This document shows positions 52,700-61,626 of a stretch of DNA of 64,000 nt, piece after piece. The notes below the pieces were generated by a model. The model saw only the letters and a list, made by a program, of their open reading frames with translations. It had not been told where the DNA came from and searched no databases. Both the position numbers and the translations under genes were made by a program. Source of the stretch: Gammaproteobacteria bacterium (GTDB lineage: Bacteria; Pseudomonadota; Gammaproteobacteria; HK1); NCBI GenBank assembly GCA_009937425.1, contig JAACFO010000003.1, forward strand, positions 17,391 through 81,390. Reading direction: 5' to 3'. Each line of letters begins with the position of its first letter. Positions within the stretch are counted from its first letter, which is position 1.

Positions 52700-54306
52700 A
52701 ACTCTGATCTGAATTTCGCGTCGGGCTGAACCTGCCAGCGGCGACCCTCGGCGACCATCTGCTCCCTGCTGAGCAGGATTGGGAAGCGCCGGCGAATCTC
52801 TTCGTCCAGGCGCGCGTCGATATACCTGGGGTAGTGGCTCGACAATATCTCCCGCACGCGCGTTTCCGCGCGCTCACGAATATCTGAGGAACCACTCGCC
52901 TCCCAATCGCTGGACGCGCGACGATCCGAGACTTCCGGATAGAGGTACTCGCTTTCCATCAGGCTAAGGGTTTGATCGCTGCCGAGAAAGTGTCCGACAC
53001 CGGATGCCGTCTGGGCAATCAAATCGTAAGACAAGGTCTCGTCGCTCACTTCAATGCCGCGAATGGTACGCTGCACGGCGCCCAGCATGTCGTTATCGAT
53101 GACCAGGGCCTCGAAGCTGCAACCCATCAGGCTCGCCTGCATGCCGGCGGCCTCGCCGATGTAGTTGGCGCCGGCGTGACCCGCCAATGCGGTGGTGAGT
53201 GCTTTCTCGAAACCGGCCTGGTTGTCCGGTAACTTGGAATCGCTCATGCCCGCACCGACACTCGTGGGTAGCTTGTAGAAATTTCCCATCTGAACCGCGG
53301 CCGCAGCCAATAATGCTTCCTCGCCGCTGCCACCGCTGAACGAACCGGTGCGGAGATCCGATACCAGGGGCCAGGCCGCGTAAACCGTGGGATGGCCCGG
53401 CGCAAACAGGTTGGTCATAATGATTGTCGCCAGTGTCTCGGCTGTCACCTGCACCAATGTGCCCGCCAGCGCGGCCGGTGCGGTCGCGCCGGCTTGGGGG
53501 GCGACCGCGAAGTCACAGGGGATCCCCAGGCGCACCGATGTAATGCCAACCCGCGCGCCGTCTTCACCGAATCGCAGAGGCGAGACGATGGGGCAGGCGC
53601 CAATGGTGCAGAAGGGTTTTTCACGGAATCGACCCTCCCCGCCAAGCACCAGATCGAACATCGCTACCGCTTGCGCGATGTGATCCGGCTCGACCATGGC
53701 GCAGGAGAACGATTTGCGCGTACCGGATAGACACGCGTAGGCAATATTCATCGCGTGCTCAAAAGGATCCGCGATATCAGTAGCGACGATGGGCTGACAG
53801 AAGCGGTGAATATGATCCAACCGGTCCACCAAGCGTGCCAGATCATAGAGATCCAGCAATGTCGAGTCGCGATAGCTTCGCGAGGCATTCTCGTAGATGC
53901 TGACCGCCTGGCCGGCGGTGGAATAGGACACTTCGGTGCCGCGAAGATGGATGTCGAAGGCGGGGTCGCGCCCGTAAATGGTCATCTCCCGACAGGCACC
54001 GGCGATAATGTCCTCGACGAAGGCATGGGGAAAACGAAGCCGTCCGTCGTCGCTTAAGGCGCAGCCCTTCGAAAGCGCCAACTCCACCATCTCCGGCAGA
54101 GGATCTGCGACGCCCACATTGGCGAGAACATCCAACGCCGTATTGTGGATACGCTCCATGTCACGTTCGCCGAGCGGTTTGAAGGCGCCGCCCTCGAGGC
54201 CCGCGTGTACCGGTGCCTGCGCCGGACCCGCCTCGCGCATCTTGTGCCTGGCCGAACGTCCACCGCCGCGGCGCCGCGGTGAAGCGTTTTCGTCGCCTGC
54301 CGCCAT
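52696..54306 (-). CDS. MttB superfamily methyltransferase, divergent (paralogue 3)
   Basis: A 536-residue member that shares only the overall pattern with paralogues 1 and 2: an Arg-rich N terminus (RRRGGGRSARH), the KPLGERDMERIHNTALDVLANVGV start of the barrel, GHPTVYAAWPLVSDLRTGSFSGGSGEE in place of the GGFTSNVD motif, and SGVGHFLGSDQTL. No in-frame amber codon. Given its divergence, the substrate may differ from that of the first two. GGGAGAA precedes the ATG at 54306; upstream in-frame starts are less likely. It is divergent from an MFS transporter gene. Confidence 0.85.
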   Translation of the reverse strand: MAAGDENASPRRRGGGRSARHKMREAGPAQAPVHAGLEGGAFKPLGERDMERIHNTALDVLANVGVADPLPEMVELALSKGCALSDDGRLRFPHAFVEDIIAGACREMTIYGRDPAFDIHLRGTEVSYSTAGQAVSIYENASRSYRDSTLLDLYDLARLVDRLDHIHRFCQPIVATDIADPFEHAMNIAYACLSGTRKSFSCAMVEPDHIAQAVAMFDLVLGGEGRFREKPFCTIGACPIVSPLRFGEDGARVGITSVRLGIPCDFAVAPQAGATAPAALAGTLVQVTAETLATIIMTNLFAPGHPTVYAAWPLVSDLRTGSFSGGSGEEALLAAAAVQMGNFYKLPTSVGAGMSDSKLPDNQAGFEKALTTALAGHAGANYIGEAAGMQASLMGCSFEALVIDNDMLGAVQRTIRGIEVSDETLSYDLIAQTASGVGHFLGSDQTLSLMESEYLYPEVSDRRASSDWEASGSSDIRERAETRVREILSSHYPRYIDARLDEEIRRRFPILLSREQMVAEGRRWQVQPDAKFRSEF

Positions 54307-54472
54307 CGTTTTCTCCCGGATCGAGTACAACCAGCACTCGATGCATGCTGAGGCCAACCATCAACCAACGCCCAGCGCACCAAGCATACAGGGATAATCC
54401 TGCAGACGGCATCCCCCGCTTGTTCCATGTGTGGCATGCTTCCATGGGTAGAAGTGAGGAGAAGCACTTATC

Positions 54473-55756
54473 GTGAAGCATCGTTCCCGGTCGGAGTTAC
54501 CCTTGCTCGGCTCGCTGCTGACAACCACGAGGCGATCCCGAGTCCTTCTACTGGGTTTCGGAATCCTCATGCTGGGCGATGGCCTGCAGAGCACGCTACT
54601 GGGCGTGCGTGCCTCCCTGGAAGGCTTTCCCACAGCTGTCACCGGACTGATCATGTCCACCTTCTACCTGGGTTTTCTCGGCGGCGCGGTGTATGCACCA
54701 CGCTTTGTCGAACGGGTGGGTCACATACGCGTGTTCGGCGCACTCGCGTCCATGGCGTCTGCGGCAGTGCTGATCCACGGCATCATCGTGACACCTCTGG
54801 CCTGGAGTCTGCTGCGTCTGCTCAGTGGTTTTTGTCTCGCGGGTCTCTACATCGTCGCGGAAAGCTGGCTCAACGACCGCGCCACTAACAGAACCCGGGG
54901 TCAGCTGCTGTCGATCTATATGGTCGTAACCTACGCAGGTGTTGCCGGCGGCCAGCTGTTGCTCAATGCCGCCGATCCGCAAGGACTCCAGCTCTTTATC
55001 CTTACCTCGGTACTCATATCGGTAGCCCTGGTGCCGCTTCTGTTGTCCGCGGGGCCGGCGCCGAAATTTTCCCGGCAATCCCCGTTGAGCCTGCGCGCAC
55101 TTTACACGATCTCGCCCCTCGGTGTGGTCGGGGCCTTCGCCACGGGTATGGCCAGCGGCGCGCTGTTCGGTTTCGGTCCTGTGTACGCAGAGAGCTCCGG
55201 ACTTTCGGTTTCTCAGATTTCGTTTTTCATGACTGCCGCCCTGTTAGGCTGCACGGTGTTCCAGTGGCCCATCGGCCATCTCTCCGATACGCTGGATCGG
55301 CGTCTCGTCATTACCGTCGTCACCTTTCTCTCCGCCGCCGTGGCCATCGCGGCTGTGACAATCCCGACAATATCGACGTGGACGCTGCTGGTACTCATGG
55401 CCGTATTCGGTGGCCTTTCGATTCCTCTTTACTCATTGTGTATCGCCCACGCCAACGATTACCTGGAACCCGATCAAATGGTTACTGCCAGTAGCGGGCT
55501 TGTGCTTGCGAGCGGCATCGGTGCGATTCTCGGCCCGGTCACGGCGTCGCTGAGTATGTTGCTGCTCGGTCCGGACGGATTTTTCTGGTTGCTGGCGTTA
55601 ATCCACGTGGCCATGGGTGTTTTCGCCGTTTACAGAATGGCCAAACGGCGGGCCAAGCCCGTGCAGGAACAGAGCCACTACGCGCCGTCGACACTGCGTG
55701 GTTCACAGGTCGCCCTGGAGCTTGCCCAACAGGTGATGCAGGAAGACCCGGAATGA
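54473..55756 (+). CDS. MFS transporter (YcaD-like)
   Basis: A 427-residue transporter with 12 predicted helices in two halves. The loop after helix 2 is PRFVERVGHIRVFG, and the later RRLVITVVTFLSAAVA marks the second half. It resembles the YcaD/quaternary-amine-type MFS proteins; the substrate is unknown, though its position divergent to MttB paralogue 3 makes uptake or export of a methylated amine plausible. The start is GTG with GTGAGGAGAAG upstream. It is separate from the next gene by 77 bp. Confidence 0.88.
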   Translation: MKHRSRSELPLLGSLLTTTRRSRVLLLGFGILMLGDGLQSTLLGVRASLEGFPTAVTGLIMSTFYLGFLGGAVYAPRFVERVGHIRVFGALASMASAAVLIHGIIVTPLAWSLLRLLSGFCLAGLYIVAESWLNDRATNRTRGQLLSIYMVVTYAGVAGGQLLLNAADPQGLQLFILTSVLISVALVPLLLSAGPAPKFSRQSPLSLRALYTISPLGVVGAFATGMASGALFGFGPVYAESSGLSVSQISFFMTAALLGCTVFQWPIGHLSDTLDRRLVITVVTFLSAAVAIAAVTIPTISTWTLLVLMAVFGGLSIPLYSLCIAHANDYLEPDQMVTASSGLVLASGIGAILGPVTASLSMLLLGPDGFFWLLALIHVAMGVFAVYRMAKRRAKPVQEQSHYAPSTLRGSQVALELAQQVMQEDPE

Positions 55757-55833
55757 GCAAGCAACATTGACTGCACTTGCGAAGCCGAACTGAGCGCCCC
55801 ACAATCACCATCAGTCCTACCGCGAGACCACTG

Positions 55834-56208
55834 ATGCGAGGCAAAAAAAAGCAACCGGATACCGGCAAGCTGGATCGCATCGTGGCCGAGACGCGGCGCA
55901 ATCGCGACCAGCGGGAGCGGGATTACCGGGAGCGTGCTTTGAAACTCTACCCGTGGATTTGCGGGCGGTGTGCGCGCGAATTCACACGGGAGAATCTCCA
56001 CGAGCTCACTGTTCACCACCGGGACCACGATCACGATAACAATCCCGCCGACGGCAGCAACTGGGAACTGCTGTGTCTTTACTGTCACGACAACGAGCAC
56101 TCGCGGCAATTGGATGCGACGGGAGCGGTCGACGCGCCCGGGGACAAAACCTCGGCGACACACAACCCTTTCGCCGATCTGCGTTCACTGCTGAAGGATG
56201 AAAAGTAG
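55834..56208 (+). CDS. yajD: HNH nuclease-fold protein, YajD family
   Basis: A 124-residue protein with the zinc-stabilised HNH motif: two CxxC pairs (CGRC and CLYC) around the ELTVHHRDHDHDNN segment and a NEH near residue 89. This closely matches the YajD family, small uncharacterised HNH proteins of gammaproteobacteria. A nuclease role is possible but unproven. The ATG at 55834 is chosen over the in-frame ATG at 55777 because it fits the family start. Three bases separate it from the next gene. Confidence 0.9.
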   Translation: MRGKKKQPDTGKLDRIVAETRRNRDQRERDYRERALKLYPWICGRCAREFTRENLHELTVHHRDHDHDNNPADGSNWELLCLYCHDNEHSRQLDATGAVDAPGDKTSATHNPFADLRSLLKDEK

Positions 56209-56211
56209 GCC

Positions 56212-56709
56212 ATGCAACTAGAAGGATCCTGTCATTGCGGCAAAGTGCGGTTTTCGGTGCACGCATCACAACCCTACCCTTTCAACCTCTGTTACTGCTC
56301 GATTTGCCGTAAGACGGACGGTGGTGGCGGTTTCGCCATCAATCTCGGCGCCGATAACGAGACCTTGCAGGTTCAGGGCGAAGAGCACATCAGCGTTTAT
56401 CGCGCCGACGTTCCGGATGGTGACAGTGGCGGGATGAAGAAAAGCGAGGCCCGGCGGAGTTTCTGCGCACATTGCGGCAGTGCGCTCTGGGTCTGGGATC
56501 CCCGCTGGCCCGGACTCCTGCACCCCTTTGCCTCGGCCATCGATACAGACCTACCGACACCGCCCGAGCGCACGCACTTGATGCTGGCGTACAAGGCTTC
56601 CTGGGTGCCGGTGCAGGCGGGGCCCGGCGATTTGAGCTTCGACGAATACCCGGAGGAGTCCCTGGCGCAATGGCATCGACGATTGGGGCTCGGCGGGGAA
56701 GACGCCTGA
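56212..56709 (+). CDS. GFA family (CENP-V/GFA domain) protein
   Basis: A 165-residue protein with the GFA zinc sites: CHCG at residues 7-10, CxxC as CYCSIC near 28, and CAHCG near 83. GFA proteins were once linked to glutathione-dependent formaldehyde activation, though that role is doubted. In a gene set that would release formaldehyde or methyl groups this could be relevant, but the link is only by neighbourhood. It follows yajD after a 3-bp gap, so is probably co-transcribed. Confidence 0.9.
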   Translation: MQLEGSCHCGKVRFSVHASQPYPFNLCYCSICRKTDGGGGFAINLGADNETLQVQGEEHISVYRADVPDGDSGGMKKSEARRSFCAHCGSALWVWDPRWPGLLHPFASAIDTDLPTPPERTHLMLAYKASWVPVQAGPGDLSFDEYPEESLAQWHRRLGLGGEDA

Positions 56710-56737
56710 GCAGCAGGCCGGACCGGAGTCAACCCGC

Positions 56738-57460
56738 GTGACCATCGCCTACGACACGATTGCGCCGAGCTATGCACGCCACCGAGGCGGTTACGCTTTC
56801 GCCGTCGCGATCCTCAATCGGCTATACGGGAAATCTCCGGGCGGGCCAGTACTGGAAGTTGGTTGCGGAACCGGTGTTTATGCCGCGGCAATGGCAGAAG
56901 CCGGCGCCCGCACCGTTTACGCCATGGACCTGTCCCACCAGATGCTGCGCCAGGCACCTGAGCACGACCGTATCGCCTACCTGCAGGGGCGTGCTACTGA
57001 CCTGCCCTTTGCGGATCACGCGCTCGACATGATCTTCTCCGTCAACGTCGTTCATCACATTCAAAATATCGACGACTACATGCGGGAGTCATTTCGCATA
57101 CTCGAACCCGGTGGTGTCTTCTGCACGGCGACGGATTCAGAAGACATCATAAGGCGCCGAACACCGCTGTCACGATACTGGCCTGCGACAGTGCCCGTGG
57201 AGCTGGAGCGCTATCACGACCTGGAGATGTTGCGCGGGAAAATGGCGGCTCTGGGATTTTGTGACATCGATGAATGCGAGGGCAGTATGAGTTTCCCCAT
57301 TTCAGATGTGGAAGCCTACCGGGAAAAGGCCTTTTCCTGCCTGCAGTTAATATCCGAGGACGCCTTCGCGCCCGGATTGCAGGCCATGGAGTCCGATCTT
57401 CACGCAGGCTCCCTGCACGGCACCTCGGAGCTCGCCTTCCTGTGGGCGAAGCGCCCCTGA
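56738..57460 (+). CDS. SAM-dependent class I methyltransferase
   Basis: A 240-residue enzyme: LEVGCGTGVYAAAMA near residue 39, MDLSHQMLRQA for strand 2, LPFADHALDMIFSVNVVHHI for strand 4 and EPGGVFCTATD for strand 5 are all typical. The substrate is unknown; the pattern is that of UbiE/small-molecule methyltransferases. The start is GTG, 28 bp after the GFA gene; no other start fits better. It ends 90 bp before the next small gene. Confidence 0.87.
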   Translation: MTIAYDTIAPSYARHRGGYAFAVAILNRLYGKSPGGPVLEVGCGTGVYAAAMAEAGARTVYAMDLSHQMLRQAPEHDRIAYLQGRATDLPFADHALDMIFSVNVVHHIQNIDDYMRESFRILEPGGVFCTATDSEDIIRRRTPLSRYWPATVPVELERYHDLEMLRGKMAALGFCDIDECEGSMSFPISDVEAYREKAFSCLQLISEDAFAPGLQAMESDLHAGSLHGTSELAFLWAKRP

Positions 57461-57550
57461 ACGACCGCGATCCATCCCCGGCACCATCGACAGGAGCGGC
57501 GTATGTCGGCAAGATAGCGCCTTCCTGAAAAATTCGGCGAGGAACAAACC

Positions 57551-57748
57551 GTGGGACGCATCGTCGAGCCCTGGCCGGCTCCCGAAGGTCGTATCGGTCG
57601 AATCAAGCACCGAAACGGTGAGAACGTCGCTATCAGCTTCGACACGCTGCAGGAACTCATGGCGGTCGCACGCGAAGCGCGGCGCAGCGCTCGCACCATG
57701 GGGTCCGCGGATCGCCGCCACCCGCAAGAGTCTTCCTTTCTGGCGTGA
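57551..57748 (+). CDS. Small protein translationally coupled to a GNAT gene
   Basis: A 65-residue protein, GTG start, of unknown family. Its middle (RIKHRNGENVAISFDTLQELMAVAREARRSAR) suggests one strand and an amphipathic helix; the C terminus is polar. The stop overlaps the GTG of the following acetyltransferase in the arrangement GTGA, a usual sign of coupling, so a real gene is likely. The GNAT protein may act with it; unproven. Confidence 0.55.
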   Translation: MGRIVEPWPAPEGRIGRIKHRNGENVAISFDTLQELMAVAREARRSARTMGSADRRHPQESSFLA

Positions 57749-58209
57749 CCGATCAGTATTCGATTCGACGCGCACGCCACGATGAGTGCGAGCTTCTGAC
57801 CGATCTCGCTCTTCGCGCGAAGGCGATCTGGGGCTACAGCGATCAGTTCATGGCGGACTGCGTCGCCGAACTCACCATCAGCGAAGCCGACGTCCGGACG
57901 CAGCAATTCTTCGTGCTGGAATCCGACAGTGTCGTGATCGGTTTTTGTGCCTTGCTGGAAGGTGGCGAGCGCGAGCATGAGCTGGCCCACGTTTTCGTCG
58001 AGCCGGCCCGGCTGCGTGAGGGCCATGGGCGCCGCCTGGTGGAGCACGCCAAGGACGCGGCACGGGCGCGTGGCTGGCAGAGCCTGCTGGTGGTGTCGGA
58101 TCCCAACGCCACGGAGTTCTACTTGTCCTCCGGTGGAACCCAGATAGAAACGGTGCCATCGGGCAGCATCCCCGGCCGCCACCTGCCACTAATCAAGATC
58201 CCCCTGTAA
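57745..58209 (+). CDS. GNAT-family N-acetyltransferase
   Basis: A 154-residue single-domain acetyltransferase. Strand-helix motif A is visible as ELAHVFVEPARLREGHGRRLVEHAKDAARARGW (residues ~72-104, with the acetyl-CoA pyrophosphate loop REGHGRR). The final part LSSGGTQIETVPSGS is typical of motif B. The acceptor is unknown. The GTG start overlaps the end of the preceding small gene. REP-type repeats follow it. Confidence 0.9.
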   Translation: MTDQYSIRRARHDECELLTDLALRAKAIWGYSDQFMADCVAELTISEADVRTQQFFVLESDSVVIGFCALLEGGEREHELAHVFVEPARLREGHGRRLVEHAKDAARARGWQSLLVVSDPNATEFYLSSGGTQIETVPSGSIPGRHLPLIKIPL

Positions 58210-58230
58210 CAAAAGAGCAAGAAAAGGAAA

Positions 58231-58414
58231 ACAGGTACCGGTGTTGCCTTATTGAACCCGACGGGTCCCAGGCGGCGAACCGGCAACCCAATGCGCTCGC
58301 AACACTCAATAAGTCAAAGGTACCGAACCAAAGGTACCGGGCACCAGGACGTGTCGGAGTTGACTTAATAAGTCAAAGGTGCCCGGTACCGAGACGTGTC
58401 GGAGTTGACTTAAT
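58231..58414. repeat. REP-like repeat cluster
   Basis: GACGTGTCGGAGTTGACTTAAT occurs twice (58348-58369 and 58393-58414). GGTACCGGGCACC at 58333 and its complement GGTGCCCGGTACC at 58378 form an inverted pair with an internal TTGACTTA-A-TAAGTCAA palindrome at 58360-58376. A degenerate copy with GGTACCG occurs at 58234 and another at 58319. The core is shared with the 57-bp palindrome at 40913. No gene is seen in this 286-bp gap. Confidence 0.7.
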
Positions 58415-58495
58415 TTGGCGATGGGGATTTGGTGGCGTATTGGTGAGGCGATATGCTTGGAAAGCTTGGTAAGTAGTACATAAGGAATAGCGCGC

Positions 58496-59989
58496 ATGGC
58501 ACGCATTGCGGTGGGGGGCTGGCAGCATGAGACGAATACGTTTGCGCCGGTTAAGGCGGACTTCGCGGCTTTCGAGGAGACCGGTGGGTGGCCGGGGTTG
58601 TCTCGGGGTCGGGAGATGTTCGATGCGGTGGAAGGTGTGCATTTGCCCATTACCGGCGCCATGGAAACTCTGGATCGTCGCGGTCATGAGTTGGTTCCGT
58701 TGCTTTGGTGCGCGGCAACGCCTTCGGCCCACGTAACCGAGGATGCATTCGAGCGCATCGCGCAGATGTTGCTCTCGGATCTCGAACAGGCGTTGCCGGT
58801 GGACGGTGTTTATCTGGATCTGCACGGGGCCATGGTGTGCGAGCATTTCGAGGACGGCGAAGGCGAATTTCTCAAGCGCCTGCGCGCCCTGGTGGGGGAC
58901 GACCTGCCGGTGGCGGTGAGTCTGGATTTACACGCCAACGTTACCGAGGACATGGTGCGCCACGCCACGGTCCTGGACATTTTTCGCGCTTACCCCCATG
59001 TGGACATGGGTGAGACCGGCGCGCGCACCGCCGAGCATCTGCACCGCCTCATCGAGACCAGTGAACGATGGGCCTCGGCGTTCCGGCGCACGGACTTTGT
59101 CATTCCGCTGAACTGGGGCTGCACCCTGATGGACCCCGCCAAGTCCCTGTATGAACGGGTTCCCGATCTCATCGCCGACCAGGTAACCGCGGTATCCCTG
59201 GCCTGTGGATTCCATCTCGCGGATATCGCCGAGATGGGACCCGGCGTGGTGGCCTATGCCCTGGATCAGGATGCTGCCGATAATGCCGCCGATGCGCTTC
59301 TGGAACTGGTCAACGAAAGCGAAGCTGCCTTCGCCGGTCGCATCTGGGATCCAGGCGAGGCCGTCGCCGAAGCGATCAGCCGCGCGGCGGGTGCCGGTGC
59401 ACCGGTGGTCCTCGCCGACACACAAGACAATCCCGGCGGCGGCGGCACCGGCGATAGCACCGGGCTGCTGCGCGCGCTGGTGGAAGGGCGAGCCAGCGGC
59501 GCGGTGCTGGGCGTGCTCTGCGACCCGGACGCCGCGGCCGCCGCCCACGCCGCCGGCGTCGGCGCGCAACTGTCATTGGATCTCGGCGGCAAATCCGGCG
59601 CCGCCGGTCAAGAACCCTACACAGCACACTACAAGGTGCTGGCCCTCGGCGATGGCCGCTTCACCGCCACCGGGCCCATGTGGCTGGGCTCGCGCATGCG
59701 ACTGGGCCCGATGGCGTTACTGGAAGTCTCGGGTGTGCGGGTACTGGTTGGTTCAAAGGCGGAGCAGGCGGCCGACCAGTCCATGTTCCGTCATTTGGGC
59801 GTCGAGCCCGCCGAACAAAGCATTATGGCACTGAAGAGCTCGGTGCATTTCCGTAACGATTTCCAGGATATCGCCGACAGCGTCCTGGTGGTGGCGGCCC
59901 CGGGACCCGTCTATGCGGATCCCGGGCGACTGGATTTTCGCAATATGCGCCCCGGTGTCAGGCTCGTGCCTCGGGGAAGCCCGGACTGA
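58496..59989 (+). CDS. M81-family metallopeptidase (MlrC-like)
   Basis: A 497-residue protein with the MlrC fold: IAVGGWQHETNTFAP at the start with a metal His, YLDLHGAM near residue 105, SLDLHANVT near 142, and NPGGGGTGDST. Members include the microcystin-pathway enzyme MlrC, but most are of unknown function and act on small peptide-like or amino-acid amides. AAGGAA precedes the ATG. It is convergent with the gamma-glutamyltransferase gene, 11 bp apart. A peptide-salvage role for both is possible. Confidence 0.88.
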   Translation: MARIAVGGWQHETNTFAPVKADFAAFEETGGWPGLSRGREMFDAVEGVHLPITGAMETLDRRGHELVPLLWCAATPSAHVTEDAFERIAQMLLSDLEQALPVDGVYLDLHGAMVCEHFEDGEGEFLKRLRALVGDDLPVAVSLDLHANVTEDMVRHATVLDIFRAYPHVDMGETGARTAEHLHRLIETSERWASAFRRTDFVIPLNWGCTLMDPAKSLYERVPDLIADQVTAVSLACGFHLADIAEMGPGVVAYALDQDAADNAADALLELVNESEAAFAGRIWDPGEAVAEAISRAAGAGAPVVLADTQDNPGGGGTGDSTGLLRALVEGRASGAVLGVLCDPDAAAAAHAAGVGAQLSLDLGGKSGAAGQEPYTAHYKVLALGDGRFTATGPMWLGSRMRLGPMALLEVSGVRVLVGSKAEQAADQSMFRHLGVEPAEQSIMALKSSVHFRNDFQDIADSVLVVAAPGPVYADPGRLDFRNMRPGVRLVPRGSPD

Positions 59990-60000
59990 ACGAGGGCGAT

Positions 60001-61551
60001 CTAGTCGCCGCACACCAGACCGATGCCGCCGCGGCGGGGATCACCGGCACCCTGCATGCCCTTTTTCGTCGCACTGACCGTGTGCACGCCACCGAAAAAC
60101 ATGTTCGGCGTGTCCCAGACGTGATGATCGGGAAACTCTTCGAGCAACGCCCCAAGGCTTTCCACATCGAATCCCCCTTCGACGCTCAGCAATCCGTTCT
60201 CGTAGTGCACCCGGGGCGACTGCACGGCTTCCTCTACGGGTAATTTGAAATCGATGAGATTCAGCAGCACCTGCAGAATCGCGGTGCGAAGACGATTAGA
60301 GCCGCCGGAGCCCAGCGCCACCGTGTCTCCATCGGGCCACTCCAATAACGTCGGCGCCATCATCGAGGTCATGCGGTGGCCCTCGGGCCATCGTTGGAAG
60401 CCGCCGGGATTCAGATCTTCTTCCCCAAGCATGTTGTTCATGACGATACCAGTCCCCGGAACCACGTAACCGGACCCTTCGCCGTTGGATACCGTGAGGC
60501 TTGCCAGGTTGCCGTCGGCATCGATGACACTCATGTGGGTAGTGCCGCGCCGACTGGCGACACGACCGGCGATCTCGTCCCGGTAACGGGCAAGAAAAGC
60601 GTCGTCGAGCATCTGCCCTGAGTCGAGGCCAGTGTCACCACCGGCTGCCACCCGCGCCTCGGCGGTGGCACCGATGACATGTGCCAAGGTGTCGAGATAT
60701 TTGCAGGTGGCGAAGCCCAACTCTCTTACATCGATGGACTCCAGCAGTTTGAGGCCGAAGGCGATGAGCAGTCCGCCGGACGATGGCGGGGAATTCGTGT
60801 GTATACGCACCCCGTGATAATCCAGCGTCAACGGCGCGCGCCGCTCGACGGCGTATGCCGCCAGATCATCACGGGTGATCTGGCCACCTGACTGCATATC
60901 GTTGGCAATGGCAGCGGCGATCTCACCGCGATAAAAAAGCCCGTCGCCCTCTATTGCAAGAGTCTCCAATATATCGGCCAGCTCCGGTTGGCGCAGAATT
61001 TCACCCTCACCCACCAGCGCCGCGGCGTCGTTTGCACTTCTGAATATCCGGTGACAGGCTTGCGTTGCCGTGAAGGTGGCGGATACGACGCGGAACAAAT
61101 AGGCCTGAAAAGGCGTTACTTGGACGCCGTTCCTGGCGTGGTTGACAGCCTGCGCGACGATGTCACCCATGGGCAACGTGCAGAGATCGCGGTGGATATC
61201 GAAAAGACCGCGCACCAGGCCCGGCACGGCAACAGTGCCGTGGCCGATGTGAAACTCCTGGGTCACCGCGCCGAAGTCGGCGAGGATGGGACGAAAGTCG
61301 AGATTCGATTCGGGCTGGCGCGTAGCCGGCGTGTGCACGAAAAAGTCATACACCCGCGGCGTTTTCGAGTCCGGACGTGCGAGTAGAAATCCCCCGCCCC
61401 CCGGCGAACACAGCACCGGCTCGACAACACAGGCGACCATGAGCGCCGCCAACACCGCATCGTAAGCGTTACCGCCGGCGTCGAGCACCTCGGCAGCCGC
61501 CTCGGCGGTCAATGTGTGTCCAGCGGCGACGACGCCGCGTGCTTTTCCCAT
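60001..61551 (-). CDS. Gamma-glutamyltransferase/cephalosporin acylase family protein
   Basis: A 516-residue Ntn hydrolase that self-cleaves at Thr337 (RRGTTHMSV); this Thr becomes the nucleophile. Conserved segments are the NAYDAVLAALMVACVVEP region, GTVAVPGLVRGL, and SGGSNRLRTAILQ near residue 400. There is no signal peptide, unlike periplasmic Ggt, so the product may be cytoplasmic; the family also includes acylases and gamma-glutamyl hydrolases. The substrate is unknown. No ribosome site stands out before the ATG at 61551. Confidence 0.9.
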   Translation of the reverse strand: MGKARGVVAAGHTLTAEAAAEVLDAGGNAYDAVLAALMVACVVEPVLCSPGGGGFLLARPDSKTPRVYDFFVHTPATRQPESNLDFRPILADFGAVTQEFHIGHGTVAVPGLVRGLFDIHRDLCTLPMGDIVAQAVNHARNGVQVTPFQAYLFRVVSATFTATQACHRIFRSANDAAALVGEGEILRQPELADILETLAIEGDGLFYRGEIAAAIANDMQSGGQITRDDLAAYAVERRAPLTLDYHGVRIHTNSPPSSGGLLIAFGLKLLESIDVRELGFATCKYLDTLAHVIGATAEARVAAGGDTGLDSGQMLDDAFLARYRDEIAGRVASRRGTTHMSVIDADGNLASLTVSNGEGSGYVVPGTGIVMNNMLGEEDLNPGGFQRWPEGHRMTSMMAPTLLEWPDGDTVALGSGGSNRLRTAILQVLLNLIDFKLPVEEAVQSPRVHYENGLLSVEGGFDVESLGALLEEFPDHHVWDTPNMFFGGVHTVSATKKGMQGAGDPRRGGIGLVCGD

Positions 61552-61626
61552 GGCGGAAGCGTATGTGGTCTCTCCCCCCTGGTCCAGTCCGATGCCGACT
61601 ATTAACCATACCCGTTGAAACGCCTG

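Noticed and set aside
36659..54306. Pyrrolysine (amber) readthrough in the MttB genes
   Set aside because: None of the three full-length MttB frames has an internal TAG, so they belong to the non-pyrrolysine group.
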